The position numbers were made by a program, and so were the translations under genes. Positions 12,119 through 24,235 of a stretch of 64,000 nt of DNA are shown one piece after another. This DNA comes from Maea johnstoni. Lineage: Eukaryota; Annelida; Polychaeta; Spionida; Magelonidae. The stretch lies in the NCBI GenBank assembly GCA_963942565.1, contig OZ012690.1, positions 40,079,723 to 40,143,722 of the forward strand. Direction: 5' to 3'. Below the pieces are notes generated by a model, which had not been told where the DNA came from, searched no databases, and was given only the letters and a program-made list of their open reading frames with translations. Position 1 is the first letter of the stretch. Every line of letters starts with the position of its first letter.

Positions 12119-12618
12119 TGTGATACGGGTGTGCAATAGTTTTTTACACCATAGACTTCTGATGGATTATTACACATTCCTAATTTAAAATAAAATGCGC
12201 TTAATTGGTTGTGTAGCCACAGTGTCTAAAAAGACACCATTAATAAAAGATAAATGTTTCTGATAGTTCAAGCACCTTCAGACAAAAAGGGTGTAGGTGT
12301 TTTACACTGACTCTAAGTTGAGTTGATCCAGAAATAGGTACATGTATGCTCCTCTAGGGCTTTTCTCAATGCATTTGGTGCATATTCGACTAAGCTTTTT
12401 ACATCTCTGATGCTCATATTAGGTTTCATTGTACGTTACTGTCTTCCATTAGATCCATGTGGTATATGTGCCAACCATTTTACTATTTGTATCTAATTGC
12501 GTTTTACAATTGTTTACTGTTAATAGGTATTGCATGATATGATCCTCATGGCAACCGGGGCCATTTGTTTAGGCTGCCAAATTATATGTAAAGGACAATG
12601 CAAATATATGTTTTTCTG

Positions 12619-12817
<199 letters not shown>

Positions 12818-13384
12818 ACTGAACTGGTAAAAAGTGTATTGTTTGAGATATATTTCCTTTAAGGAATCCTGTTGCCATATTATTTTTAATGATCTGAAAA
12901 AAATTGAGTTTGAAGAATCTCTCGTGCATATGTAAAAGCTATTTCAAACTTACATTATATTTAATCAAATCGATGTTTTCCTCTGTTTTTTGTTCAAAAA
13001 TAACCCCCATGCATGAGAAGATTCCCTAGGCACAACTGCTATCACCATCATTGGGTAATGGGTATTTGGTTGATTGGTAATTAGTAACAACAGTCTTATA
13101 GCCTATCAAGATTATGTAATTTATTATCTTTCTGGGTGTGTTTAGAATCTGACACTAAGTTTCATTAAGTGTACTTCTTTTTAGCAACTTTAAGGGAGCT
13201 AATCTTTGATAAAAGGATAACTAACATTATATTTTTATACACTCTCCTGGAATTTATGTGATTCATTATTTTCTGCATGGGAAAAATTGACAATCCCGCA
13301 CAGCCATCTTAGTATTACTATACGTTGTATATAAAAAGACTTTTATGGTCATTGCGTGTGGAAAATATTTGTTCAGGCTTCAGA

Positions 13385-13530
13385 AGGAAGGAAGGAATGA
13401 ACTTTTATGTCGCTTTCAAAAGCCTAGGTCATATCGCAACGATATGAAAATAAGATTAGTCTTTCACGAACAGCGAACTCACGCTTGGGAGCCAGGCATC
13501 ATAACCACAAAGCCACGGTGAATCCCTGTT
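13385..13530 (-). mobile_element. tRNA-derived SINE, second family, short copy
   Basis: 'ttttatgtcgctttcaaaag', 'taggtcatatcgcaac' and 'gaactcacgcttgggagcca' match 21306-21590. It ends the homology of block A with block B. Confidence 0.6.
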
Positions 13531-13559
13531 CTGTTTTTGGCGGAATAGTAATAGTATTA

Positions 13560-13830
13560 TTGATTAGTAATTCAATGTTTAACAAAGGCTGAGCTAACAA
13601 AATTGCCGCCACTCAATAGGGCCAGTCTTTTACACATCTCATATAAAAAAATTCCACATGTCCAAAATATTCTAAAGTCATGCACAAATATTTCTATAAA
13701 GATTAGGATTACTAGGTCTGCTACCCTCTTACTTTTTGAGAGCAATTATACAAAAAAATGAAGCCTTCATCAAACAAAATGGCTGACAAACCTACCCGCA
13801 TCCCTGATTTGAAAATTTCCTAAAGAATAC
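13560..13830. repeat. dispersed repeat, copy 2
   Basis: Diverged partner of 470-740, in the same orientation. It follows the end of block A. Confidence 0.65.
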
Positions 13831-13924
13831 TTGCCTAATTGCTTTGCTTCTTCAACCTTTCCATCTACAAAACCATCATGCCAACTTTTTTTAATGAAGT
13901 TTTACACCATTATAAAGGGAAACA

Positions 13925-14130
13925 CATCAGCTTTTGCCTCTAGAGTTTAGTGCGAGAGACTTTTTTCTTCACCCTGTCTCCGCACAATTTTCCGTGTCCC
14001 ACCAAAATATAACACCCTCAATCCAAAATCTCTGCGTATTCGCATTAAGTTGTTGATGACCGTTCTTATGTCATACTTTTGTTGAGAAATGTTAGAGCTG
14101 GTGCTTTTTAATATGTAGGGTAAAAAATAA
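13925..14130. repeat. dispersed repeat pair, copy 1
   Basis: 'tcagcttttgcctctagagt', 'acaccctcaatccaa' and 'gttgttgatgaccgttctta' match 17630-17845 in the same orientation. Confidence 0.65.
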
Positions 14131-14673
14131 GGTTCTGGAGTCCACAGGTTCGAAGAATAGGACATACACCCAAATTTGATAGATTACTTAAATAATGTGC
14201 CCATATGAGTATTGCTTGAAAATTGCCATATTTGTATCGTACAACGGAGTGGCTATATACTCAGCGGCTGTGTATACAAGAGAAACTTTCTTGTTACATA
14301 CACAGCAGCAACCAGCCAATGGTATTATGTTATATCGGTGACATCAATTATCCGTCATGATCACGCGGTATATTCTTTTTCATGATCGCCTTGATGCAGC
14401 CTGGGGACGACGAGAATAATTCGGCAATGACTTCAAGTTGCAAGATTTATGCATGAGACATTTTTAAAACGTTAAAACATTGGTAGCTTGATCAAATCTC
14501 GGTTTATACGCACTTATTCGAAAGGTTTATTACGTGTGTGGTTTTCGATTCTTTCGATCGATCTACTCTAACCTTACGACATCGGTAATATATTCTCGTA
14601 AGTCACCTTCATTTCATGATAATTAAGTACACTATTTACAATGAATGAAACTTCAGTGAATTTCTACTGTTAA

Positions 14674-16853
14674 GGATGCCCGCACCAGTTTTGTTTTTGT
14701 CCTCAGAATTTTCTAATTTTTGGATATGTTATACCTTGTGGGATAAAACTAAAATAAATATAAAAAGAAATTCGCTGTTTGGCCGATATTTTTTGCTAGA
14801 GACAAATTTGTGAATTTTGAAAAGTGGCCATTTCAGAGAAAAGAGGCTGTCTCCTTGCACATTTTAAATTTTTTTTGGCTCATTGTGGTTTGTTCGCCCA
14901 AAGAAAAAGAAATAGTGGATCTTCATGAGTGTAAATTTGCATGCGGGTAATGGAGTAGGTCCTCTTTTTGTTTGCGCAAACTGCATTTCAAACCAACTAT
15001 ATCTCTATTGCATAGCCTAGGATTAAATTGGAGGGGTTGAGTCAAAAATGATCACTTTTTTTCAAAAATAGAAGCAAATATAGGGCAATTTATCGCACAT
15101 AATAAATTGTAAAAAAAAAATTAGTCCAGAGAATTTTTTTATTTCTTGATATGTTCTTGCCCTGTAAATTTGCATTCTATGTGCGAAATAAAATTGGGGG
15201 TGTTTCGAGTTTCCTTTTCTGCTACAGAGCTATGAGGGAAAGGGTACGTTTTTTGCTATTTTATGACATGAAAAGACAATGACGTGTTGTGGCAACAAAA
15301 TGGGGAAAATCCTTTTGTTGGAGTCGTACCCGCTTGCCAGGACACATTATGTCACACATAATAAATTGTAAAAAAAAAATTAGTCCAGAGATTTTTTTGA
15401 TTTTTTGATATATTCTTGCTCTGTAAATTTGCTTTCAGTATACCAAAAAATAATGGGGGCGTTCCGGGTTACTTTTCTTGCTACAGAGCTACGAGTGATA
15501 GGGCATGCTCTTTGCTCTTTTGCAAATAAAATTGGCAATGCACCGTGGCAACAATAGGGTAATTCCCTTTGTTGGAGTCGCCTGTGTTGTTAATTACGAC
15601 GAGCGTGCGACAGGGGCTTCAAGACAAACAACAAGCCAAAAATAAAAGCACTGTTCAACCCGGGAAATTTTCGCTAAACATAACCAATAGAACCTATTAT
15701 ATATTTCACTTTTTGGTACAAATTGTATTTAAGCGAATTCAATTTAGTAAAAATATCAATTTAATGTTCTGGGTCTTAACTATTGCAATAAGGGCTAATA
15801 TTGTAATGCAACCCGGTTACAATATTCACAGCTTTTATCGAACGACAGCCACCAGAAATTGTTGTCTTCTAGGACGTATTACGGGACGTATTGACTATGC
15901 TTCAGAACTGAAATATTTAGATACCCCTGATTTTGCTTCGGGCTGTTCCAAAGAAATAATCAGACTATTATTTTTATTGTTGAATAATGGATGTCTAGTA
16001 CGGCCCCCTCTCAAAATGCTTATACTTCCTCGTTTTTTTTCTGACCCTTTAAACCGTTAAGTGGTTAACCATTTTAGTAGTAATGGTCCTACGATACCCT
16101 ATAACGGTGACATGTACTGAGTATTTGACATTATCTCAACTAGAATAATTCATTACATTTGACCTGACACTTTTGCCAATTTTGAAAAGTTGGTACAAAA
16201 ACAGACTTTTATAAAATATATAACATTATGACTATACCTGCCTATTCTAAATCATATCCTTAAAACATGTATTAACACTGAATGTTTTGGATAGAGTTAT
16301 CTTCATATTCTATGTAATTGATGATTTGAAACATTTTCAGAAAATATGTATGATCAATCATCTATGTATAAAGTGGGATTCCCTTGCTAAACAAGATCTT
16401 ATATAAGAAAGAGCAAATACATTACCAATTGGGTAACTCTTCTGTACCATTTTTATGAAAATCTGGCCAAAAAGCTTTATTTCACAAATTTTATCATCTG
16501 TGGTGCGAAAAATAACCCAAAAACCTGTCGTTTTATTTTTTGTCTTCTTGTTAAAAACACTGAATAGATAGATAAATATTGGAAGTTTCAGCAAAATTAA
16601 ACTCAAATTTCTAAAAGTTTCGGAAGACTAATTTGAATTGTGAACAACACTGCATAAAAGCGTAAATTATCCACCCCTGTCATGCACATTGTATGCAGGC
16701 AGAAAAGTAATTCCTCTATCCCTTAACAGTACACTACGGCGATATGAATGTCCCATCCATCCCTGACGGTCATGTCACTCATGCCTGACCCCCGTAATAT
16801 GCGCAACAATGGGACATCTCCAACAATCGAAAAGAAAACTGGTGCGGGCATTC
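14674..16853. mobile_element. 2.18-kb non-autonomous TTAA element inserted in element X
   Basis: Flanked by TTAA on both sides (14670-14673 and 16854-16857). The inverted ends are GGATGCCCGCACCAGTTTT and, on the other strand, GAATGCCCGCACCAGTTTT. The uninterrupted relative at 20400 lacks this block, which proves insertion. A TTAA target duplication with ends starting in purines fits the Kolobok group better than piggyBac, which starts CCC; this is inference. A 163-codon ORF (15569-16060) has no recognisable domain. Confidence 0.8.
15101..15590. repeat. 259-bp direct tandem duplication inside the TTAA element
   Basis: 15101-15359 and 15360-15590 share 'aataaattgtaaaaaaaaaa', 'ttagtccagagaattttttt', 'gctacagagcta.gag' and 'ttttgttggagtcg' in order. 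Confidence 0.85.
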
Positions 16854-17629
16854 TTAACAAAAATAAATGAAGAAATATACTGGTTGACCTGGCGATATTG
16901 CATGGAAATAGTACCGGCGGCCAAAACTGAAATTGCACTTTCATGGCCTACTGGTGACGAGATGTCTGGTGTCCGTAATAAAGACTGGTTAAGGACTTTA
17001 TTGAGGTGCTTGCGTGCTTTGCTAGAACCTATATTTTTCAGCTAATTTTTTTTTAAAATCATTTCATCTAAAAATCTGTGCGTTTCGCCACCACCTTTTT
17101 CTGGGGTAGCCGTAAGCAAACGAAAAACAAAGAAAAGTGTTAATGTTAGCAAAAAGATCAGCATTTTGAAAGGGGGTCCGTAAAAGCTTATTGGCTGATA
17201 ACAGGTGATTTACAAAACCATACAGGTACATAACAATAAGAATATAATCAACACAAAGAAGTGACATAAATAAGGAACTGAAGAGATAAGATACTTTGGT
17301 ACTGTGTGCACCTATGACCGTGGGGGTACGTCAGACATGAGCACCTGCAACAGCCTGAAAAAACAACAAATAACATTTAAACATTTAGTTGCGTAGGATT
17401 TTTTTTCTATTTTCAGACTGTTGAAGGTGCCTATGCTTCAGATTGCGGATGCAAATGGGATGAATAGTAGCATCAATAGTGGCGAAATTTGCATTTTTTA
17501 TTTCGAACCATCCAAAAGCTCACAGCATCATGCACCAGTCAATTGCAATTGAATCATGCACCAGTCAATTGGGCGGTAAACAGGTAAATGGCCAGTATAG
17601 TACGCCAAAATGCTGCCCCACAGGGTGGG

Positions 17630-17845
17630 GCGATCAGCTTTTGTCTCTAGAGTTTAGTGACGTGCAGTCATGGGCGCCCTGTCTTCGCACAACTTTGCGT
17701 GTCCTATCAAAATATTACACCCTCAATCCAACATTTCACCTCTTGAAGTGAGTCTCTATGGGTATTCGCACCAAGTTGTTGATGATTGTTCTTATGTCAT
17801 ACTTGTGTTGGGAAATGTTAGAGCTGGTGCTTCTTGTTTCAAGGC
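17630..17845. repeat. dispersed repeat pair, copy 2
   Basis: 'tcagcttttgtctctagagt', 'acaccctcaatccaa' and 'gttgttgatgattgttctta', then 'gttagagctggtgcttc'. Partner of 13925-14130. The two lie on either side of the nested element at 14230-17190. Confidence 0.65.
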
Positions 17846-18358
17846 CAAAACTTAAATGACTGCAAAAGATACAGCCTGTCTCTGTAGGTTCCTTGACAGC
17901 GGTCACCATTGGACGTATTAGCACCCGCTGTCAAAGAGACGACGTATTGGCACCCGTTGTCAAGGTGCCGTTTCATGATTCCCTTTATTGTTGAGTATGT
18001 CATGCTTTCAAGTATCCCCACGCGTGGCGAAAGTATGTCAAGGCCTGAGGAGACTGTCGCCGTCAACAATGGAATTATCTTATTGTTGAGAACAACGTGC
18101 GAGTGTCTCAATTTAGGGAAAAAAGTAAAATCTCAACCCTGTTGAGATGTTAGGTTGTTCGGTATGATAAAACAAATAAAGGTATTCGGTTTATAGTCTT
18201 GAATCCACCGAAGCACTCACACGACCTTCCTCCCCTAGCAGGTCTGTACACACGGAAACCATTTCAATCCCCCGGTGGATATTCCAGAGCAACTGGCAGC
18301 ATATAGTACACGCGCTCTAAGCACTGTCTTATTTATGCTAGGTACCCATTTTGCAGGT

Positions 18359-18495
18359 GGGTAGACTGAAGCAATATGGAATAAACTGTCTTGCCCAAGG
18401 ACAGGCCAAAGTGCCCCGGCCGGGAATTGAACCATAGGACATCCGAGTATGGTCAGCATGGTAAACCTGCTGCTCCGAAATTGCACTGCCCAAGT
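18359..18495 (-). mobile_element. tRNA-derived SINE, fourth type
   Basis: 'gtcttgcccaaggacaggcc', then 'ggccgggaattgaacc' (antisense B box) and a decayed A-box region. Such 'cttgcccaaggaca' SINE heads are common in marine animals. Confidence 0.55.
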
Positions 18496-18686
18496 GAGTT
18501 TTGTAAGTTTCAATTTGTCATGGATTTTGGGTGCCCGGGGGTAGAGTGGAGGGGGGGGTGCTCGGTATAATAAAACAAATATGACATCCCTGTGGGGTTG
18601 CCAACATGATAGTCTACCCCTCGTGAGCATTGTCACCCTTGGTCCACGCCCTCGGGTGACAATGCTCACTCGGGGTAGACAATCAT

Positions 18687-20024
18687 CAGGGGCGGATCCA
18701 GGGGGGGGTTCGAGGGGTTCGTCCGAACCCCCCCTGGCTGGTGAGTCATTTTGCACCACCACGCCACCTGTGTACAAACATCAAAACAAATTGTTTTTCC
18801 TGCCTAGGCCACCAGTTGCAATTTGCAATTCTGTCCACGTCCATTGTTTCCCCAGGCCCTGAGTAGGCAACAGGCTGATTGGTGTCAGCCAGGTATAGGT
18901 CCGAGTGGATGAACATCCTGCTCGAGGGGATTATCTGCCGTGAACAGGCGGATACACAATTACAGTCGAGGGGTGGGGGTTCGTTGATTCTCAAACTTCT
19001 AGATCACTTGATTCATTCCTTAGTCTAGCGGATACAGAATTACGTCAGGGAAACCTGAAGTTTGTTAGGTGAGTGGGGAGGGGAGGGGAGGGTTCGTTGA
19101 TTCTCAAAATTCTAGATCACTTGATTCCTTAGTCTAGCAGATACAGAATTACAGTCCAGTCGTTCGCAGACTAAGAATAGCTTGGAAAACCTGAAGTTTG
19201 TTAGGGGAGGGGGGGTGGGGGGGGGGGGGGGTTGTTGATCCTTAAACTTCTAGATCACTTGATTCCTCCAAGCCCTATGAAACATACCTAACTAATAGCC
19301 AACAGATACATCAATAACCACATCTTAACACCTTTTGAGGTGGCTTAACCCATTTGCATCTGAAGTGCAAAAATGGTCAGACAACTTTGAGCGTACCTCA
19401 TCAAGTAGAGTATTATTTGTAAAAAGGTTGAAAAGAAATGGTTCAGCCAAATTAGAAAAAAAAATTGAGGTTGATTTCTGAGAATTCGACGAGCGCAGAA
19501 GGGGAAATTTACTGAATGACTCTCATGACTGGTGTTTAGTCATATCACAAATGAAAGAGGCTGTCTCCAATTGAACCCCCCCCCCAGATGCATGTACCGC
19601 AATTACGCTAACATCAATCAAGCATAGTGGGCAATAGTTCTTCCCCTCATCCCCAGGGTGTTCACATTGTTAGATCTCTCCAAAAGGTAAAATAAATTTA
19701 TTAAATTGTTTGAAAGTGCAAGAGGTCCGTTCAATCTTGCGACCAAAAAATAGGACAATGTGGCCATCACCAAATCCGATTTTTGCATATCATAATTTTT
19801 ATGAAATATTGCGTTTCAATTAAAATTTCACTCTTACTCTATAATGTATTTTGTTATATCTCTTATGAGATTATTTTTTTTTTATACCTCATGAAATTAT
19901 TATTTTTAGCTCTCTGCAGTTGACACATGGTGGTGTTTTCATAAATAATGGTGAGTGGCGCCACCAGTGTCACTTTTCAGAACTACATTGAACCCCCCCT
20001 TCTCAAATCCTGGATCCGCCCCTG
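18687..20024. mobile_element. hAT-like element, CAGGGGCGGATCCAGG ends, inside P
   Basis: Perfect 16-bp inverted ends: CAGGGGCGGATCCAGG at 18687 and CCTGGATCCGCCCCTG ending at 20024. Flanked by ATCAT on both sides. The palindrome of element P predicts the empty site with a single ATCAT, which confirms the 5-bp duplication. No transposase is seen in the 1.3 kb, so it is non-autonomous. Confidence 0.82.
18979..19290. repeat. three-copy tandem repeat inside the hAT-like element
   Basis: 'gttcgttgattctcaaactt' and 'ctagatcacttgattc' recur at 18979, 19091 and (diverged) 19231. The copies are separated by G-rich tracts, including a run of about 25 G with one interruption at 19207-19231. Confidence 0.8.
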
Positions 20025-20065
20025 ATCATGTTGGGAACCCCATAGGGATGTCATATTTGTATAAT

Positions 20066-20850
20066 TATCGGTGACGTCAATTATTCGTCACGATCACGCG
20101 GTAAATTCTTTTTCGCCGCCATGATGCTGCCTGAGGACAACGAGAATAAATCGTCAACTGAAGGACTTCAAGTAGTTAGATTTATGCATGAGATATTTTT
20201 GTAACGCTAAAACATTTGTAGCTTGATCAAGTCATAATTTATAAACACTTATACGAAGTGTTTATTACGTTTTTTTTTCGATTCCATTTGATCGATCTTC
20301 TCTAACCTAACGACATCGGTAAAACATTCTCTAAAGCCACCTTCATTTCATGAAAATTAAGCACACTATTAAAAATGAATGAAACTTACATCGAATTTCT
20401 ACTGTTCACGAAAATATATGGAGAAATATACTGATTGACCCTCGATATTGCATGGAAATAGTACTGGCGGCCAAAATTAAAATTGCACTTGCATGGCCCA
20501 TTGGTGACGAAATCTGTGGTTCCCGTAATAAAGGCTGGTTTAATTAGAAATGTATTTAGTTGCTTGCATATATTGCCAGTTTCTATTATCTTTAGCTTAA
20601 AATTTGAAAAAAAACATTGCATAATGTCTAAAAATCATAGAAAAGTGTTAGCAAAAAGATCAACATTTTGACAGGGAGTCCGTGAAAATCGACACAATAA
20701 GTTTTTTATTTTATTTTCAAATTCATTTTTCTGCCGTATATAACAAGACTATCTCTTGTATACACAGCCGCTGTGTATATAAGAATATTTCTCTTGTATA
20801 TACAGCCGCTGTGTATATAGCCCCAGCCATCGTACAAGTGATGCCATACG
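20066..20850. mobile_element. element X, second copy with right end
   Basis: It aligns with both halves of 14330-17190. The right end (20755-20840) carries two copies of 'tacacagccgctgtgtata' and then 'cgtac', the complement of the left end at 14236. Its left end is missing at the border with element P. Confidence 0.7.
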
Positions 20851-21305
20851 GCTGTTGTAGGACCCACGTGGCACGTTCATTTAATAATTGCCAATTTTTT
20901 CCTGCCCCTGTTGGTTTGCAATCTTTAGAGCGTGCCACTATTGCCTGGACTTTTGGGGGGAAATTTCTTATCCATCTCTGGACCACGGAACTGCGTACCT
21001 TATTTTAAAGATATTTAATTTGTGGCAGGACCATGTGCGAGATGGGCATATCTCCTGTGAAGTGCCTTTACTACGAATAAACGACATTTCAAAGGAAAAT
21101 CACATTCATAAAAAGAGAGGAGGATGGGATTATTTTCCTTCACATTCTTGTAAGAAAAAACAAAACCCATTTGAAGGAAAATAACTATATTTGAATTTTT
21201 TTTTATTCATCTAAGAATTGAAGGGTATTTCCAGTCCATGTAATTCCCCTTTTTATTCATTGTTTCTGGAATAGGATAACTTTTATATAGATCTATCGTA
21301 AGATT

Positions 21306-21590
21306 AAAGGAAGGCATGGGATTTTACGTCGCTTTCAACATCTTAGGTCAAATCGCGACAAGATAGAAACGGCTGGAACAGGAAAGAAATTCCCTTCTCA
21401 GCTCTTCACGAATAGTTCCAAGGGCTCCTTCAGTAGTAGCATAAGAACCATAGACAGTTCTTTACAACGCCGCACATGTATATGGCGACCAGGCCAACCA
21501 TTTGGGGATCCAGCGGAGATTCGAACCCGCGCACTCACGCTTGGGGGGCCCGGCATCTTAACCACCACGCACTAGGCATAAATATTCCTA
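21306..21590 (-). mobile_element. tRNA-derived SINE, second family, long copy
   Basis: The right end is an antisense tRNA-like head: 'ggagattcgaacccgcgc' (B box on minus: gggttcgaatctcc) and 'ggcatcttaaccaccacgc' (A-box side). The body is shared with 13385-13530. Confidence 0.75.
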
Positions 21591-21699
21591 ATTTTTCCGT
21601 GTATTGATGAAGGTAATGTAGACGCAGGCCTGTGATGTAGATTATGCAAAGTAGGCCTGGTTATATAGGCCTATATAGAGACACAAACCTGGCCTATCC

Positions 21700-22183
21700 A
21701 TCGGACACGATCCCGGGACACGATCAGCTGCCGACTGACATCATCAGTCGCAAAGTTGCGACTAATGAGTGCGCGCTCTTTTAGTATCATCGGAGTAACC
21801 CGAACTAGCCCGAATGTTTCATTCCGTATCATTATCAATGCACCGATTCACTTCGGCTACTCTAAATCGAACGGACTGAAAAAAAAAGAGAATATTGATC
21901 ACCGCCGTAGCAGGACGTAGATACAGTGCGTTTAAGTAAGTAATCGTTGCTTTTAACACTATGATTGAGACGTGAGACGATCGATTACTTACTGTCACTT
22001 AACATCCAATCGAATTCATGGTCGAACATACTATATAGACATTGCTCTTCGCATGAAACATGACATGGCTACAGGGAAATTCAGGCAGATGTGAGACTGT
22101 CACTACATTATTTGGTAGGTGTGGCCCGGAGGTCCCATTAATAGTGTCTTCGTCTGACACCCCTAAGTGTCTAATTATAGCGC
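21700..22183. other. CpG-rich patch, no gene recognised
   Basis: CpG is much commoner here than nearby (for example 'gatcccgggacacgatcagc', 'gtcgcaaagttgcgac'). A short unrecognised ORF overlaps 22060-22263. It could be a promoter or part of an unrecognised element. Confidence 0.35.
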
Positions 22184-22570
22184 GTTGCTATGGCAACAAC
22201 GGTTCTGGGTCAGCTTGCTCTTTACGACCTCAATTCTGCCTGGTGCGTACCATCATTGTTTAGAAAATTTTGCAATTGAATTCTGGTAGGCCTACGTACC
22301 AGAATTTTAGAACTTACCAGAATTATTAGAAAAATTATGGATTTATTTTAAGTGTATCAGAATGGTTAATTCTGGCAATGCTGGGACGTAACGGAATCGT
22401 CTGAGAACGTTTTACTTGCCAGCTGAATGATGCCGTTATAGTCAAGTACTTTGCCGCAATGTATCGGCAGATTGGTTTCGGGGATTTCGGGAAGAAATGA
22501 GTATAGATGAATATAAGCTGTAAAGTACCAAACAAACTTAAAAGTGGTCCCAGTTCGTTGCCATAGCAAC
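22184..22570. mobile_element. possible MITE with RFX X-box-like ends
   Basis: GTTGCTATGGCAAC at 22184-22197 and its exact complement at 22557-22570 are followed inward by partly complementary sequence (ttctgggtcag and gtcccagttc). A 14-bp word recurring inverted 360 bp apart suggests inverted element ends. Confidence 0.45.
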
Positions 22571-22659
22571 TCACTGAGCCGGGAGCAAATCCCGACTCAG
22601 TGCTTTAGCAACAATTAGCAAACATGATTTTTTTTTTTAAAAGGGTTCGCCTCCCTTTT

Positions 22660-22935
22660 TTAAGGGAGGCTCAGACATGTACGAAAGAGAGCTGTTTGTA
22701 TATGCAGACGATACAGATAGCATGAACGCTGATATGAAATGAATATGAAACTCTTTAAAGTAATCTCTCCCTATTTGGGCGACAGACAATAAAGAGTATG
22801 AAATGTAGGTTTTCGGTGGTTGCCCCAATTTATAGAGGAATCTAATCCCAGTACTCGCCCTGGCCTGGGATTGAACTCTGGACCCCATGCCTCCCAGCAC
22901 TCAGGCCGGCAATCATGCCACTGTGCCATTGAGTC
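22660..22935 (-). mobile_element. tRNA-derived SINE, third family
   Basis: Antisense head 'gcctgggattgaactctgg' and 'caatcatgccactgtgccat' at the right, body to the left. A piece of the body occurs inverted at 33010-33118. Confidence 0.7.
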
Positions 22936-23020
22936 TGGCAAACATGATTTTTTGTGTCATTTTTACAGTTGTATCCATGTTAGATTTTTATCATTCAACC
23001 TGCTATATAATAGCCATTAA

Positions 23021-23162
23021 GGTGCGCCACTGAGCATTGCATGGTGCAGATTTATAGCCTTGCCGAGGGTGTTTGTTACAAGGCTTTGGCCTTGGCGGCC
23101 TCAGCTTTGGCAAGAACCACCTACATCTTGGCTAAATCAGTACCAATGCTCAGCGGTGAATC
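23021..23162. mobile_element. TTAA-flanked MITE (ctgagcattg ends)
   Basis: TTAA at 23017 and 23163. Ends GGTGCGCCACTGAGCATTG and CAATGCTCAGCGGTGAATC are inverted, 14 of 19 bases agreeing. 142 bp. Confidence 0.7.
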
Positions 23163-23734
23163 TTAATCCCTGTAGTAACAGTTACACTTGAGAAATTCTG
23201 TAATCAGTGTTGTAAAAAAGAAAGCTGTCTGTCCTATTGACCCATGATTACTTGGGTTAGGTAGAGTATAATAATAAGTACTAATAATACAATAGTACCA
23301 TGTGCATTAGAGAATCCCTTAATTACTTTTGTCAGCGATTCAAAGTTGTAGAAAAGAATGGGAAAACCAGGGAGAGTATTCCGTCTCTGAGGAAAACGGA
23401 GGAAATTGAACTGTGTAAACCTAGACCATAACTAATTGGTTATACAATCAGATCTATTGTTTTAGGGGAAAATGTGAATGAGATCACCTCTGTGATACTC
23501 CCAGCAAGAGGAAAGTATATACTCTGGTAAAGTATATAAACCCAGAAGGACTCAATTCTAGAAGGGAAAAAATGCATTGAGCATGTAATATTTTGATGGA
23601 AAACGCGAAGTTGTGCGGAGAAAGGCGCCCGCGACCGCATGTCAATGGCTGTTATAGTTCTATCTCACTATACTTTATTGATAACTTGAACAATTGAGCT
23701 TTTGTTGTCATTATATATGATCCCATGATACAGT

Positions 23735-24041
23735 GTCTTAGCCAGGATTTAGAAACTGGGTGCCTAAAATTGGCAGTTGTAAAATTTTGGGGTGTCCAAA
23801 TTTTTAAGGGGGATCACAATATACTCATATTTCAACCATAAACATGTATAGATTCATCAAAATAAGGCATGATATCATTAACCAATGTCATGGGAATTAT
23901 AAGGAGATGAAAAAAATTCAATTATAAGCTTGAGATTGAGATTTTTAGAAATTCCACACAAAAAAAATTGGGTGTCCTGAGGGGTTCTTTTTAAGGGTTT
24001 GGGTGTCCAAAATGGCACCCAGACGCCCTGCTGGCTAAGAC
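23735..24041. mobile_element. MITE with GTCTTAGCCAG ends, copy 1
   Basis: GTCTTAGCCAGGATTTAGAA at the left and CTGCTGGCTAAGAC at the right. The interior matches the complement of 38936-39174 (gggtgtcc, ggcatgatatcatt, atgtcatgggaatta). Confidence 0.75.
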
Positions 24042-24141
24042 CATGCCATGATATGTTGTGTGCTTCATGCACGAGTCCACCCAGCTGAACGGCACAAGCC
24101 CACCCCGTCCCCCCTCCCCCTGATTGTTGGCGCGCAGCAGC

Positions 24142-24235
24142 TCAAAGGGACTGGCACTAGTCTATTCAATTCAAATTCTCGCGCACACGACTCAAGGGAC
24201 TGGCACCAGTCCATCCACTGAACCCAGCCGACACA
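24142..24235. repeat. short direct repeat (gggactggcaccagtc)
   Basis: 'aagggactggcactagtcta' at about 24147 and 'aagggactggcaccagtcca' at about 24194. The copies are about 47 bp apart. Confidence 0.6.

Larger units (their letters stand above)
14230..17190. mobile_element. element X, split by a 2.2-kb insertion
   Basis: 14330-14673 and 16858-17190 together align with the uninterrupted 20066-20690. The left part starts with a sequence (ctatatactcagcggctgtg) that is the complement of the right end of the 20.8-kb copy, so the family has inverted ends. It was cut in two by the TTAA element 14674-16853. Confidence 0.7.
18562..20066. mobile_element. palindromic element P, split by a hAT-like insertion
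   Basis: Left end 'ataataaaacaaatatgaca' then tccctgtgggg; right end 'ccccatagggatgtcatatt' then tgtat. The inner parts are also complementary (gtctacccc with ggggtagac; acatgat with atcatgt). A whole relative lies at 25284-25449. Confidence 0.75.

Noticed and set aside
15569-16060. 163-codon ORF in the 2.2-kb TTAA element
   Set aside because: No transposase motif or domain is visible and the composition is like the surrounding non-coding DNA; treated as chance.
18235-18862. Overlapping ORFs of 93-180 codons on both strands
   Set aside because: They cover a SINE, the palindromic element P and the G-rich end of the hAT-like element. No coding signal of their own.
21530-21590. tRNA gene
   Set aside because: The A and B boxes belong to a SINE head on the minus strand. 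There is no full cloverleaf, and the same unit recurs at 13.4 kb.
22690-22740. YADD-like word (VYADDTDSMNA) suggesting a reverse transcriptase
   Set aside because: It sits in a SINE body that recurs inverted at 33.1 kb, with no other reverse-transcriptase motifs around it. Chance match.
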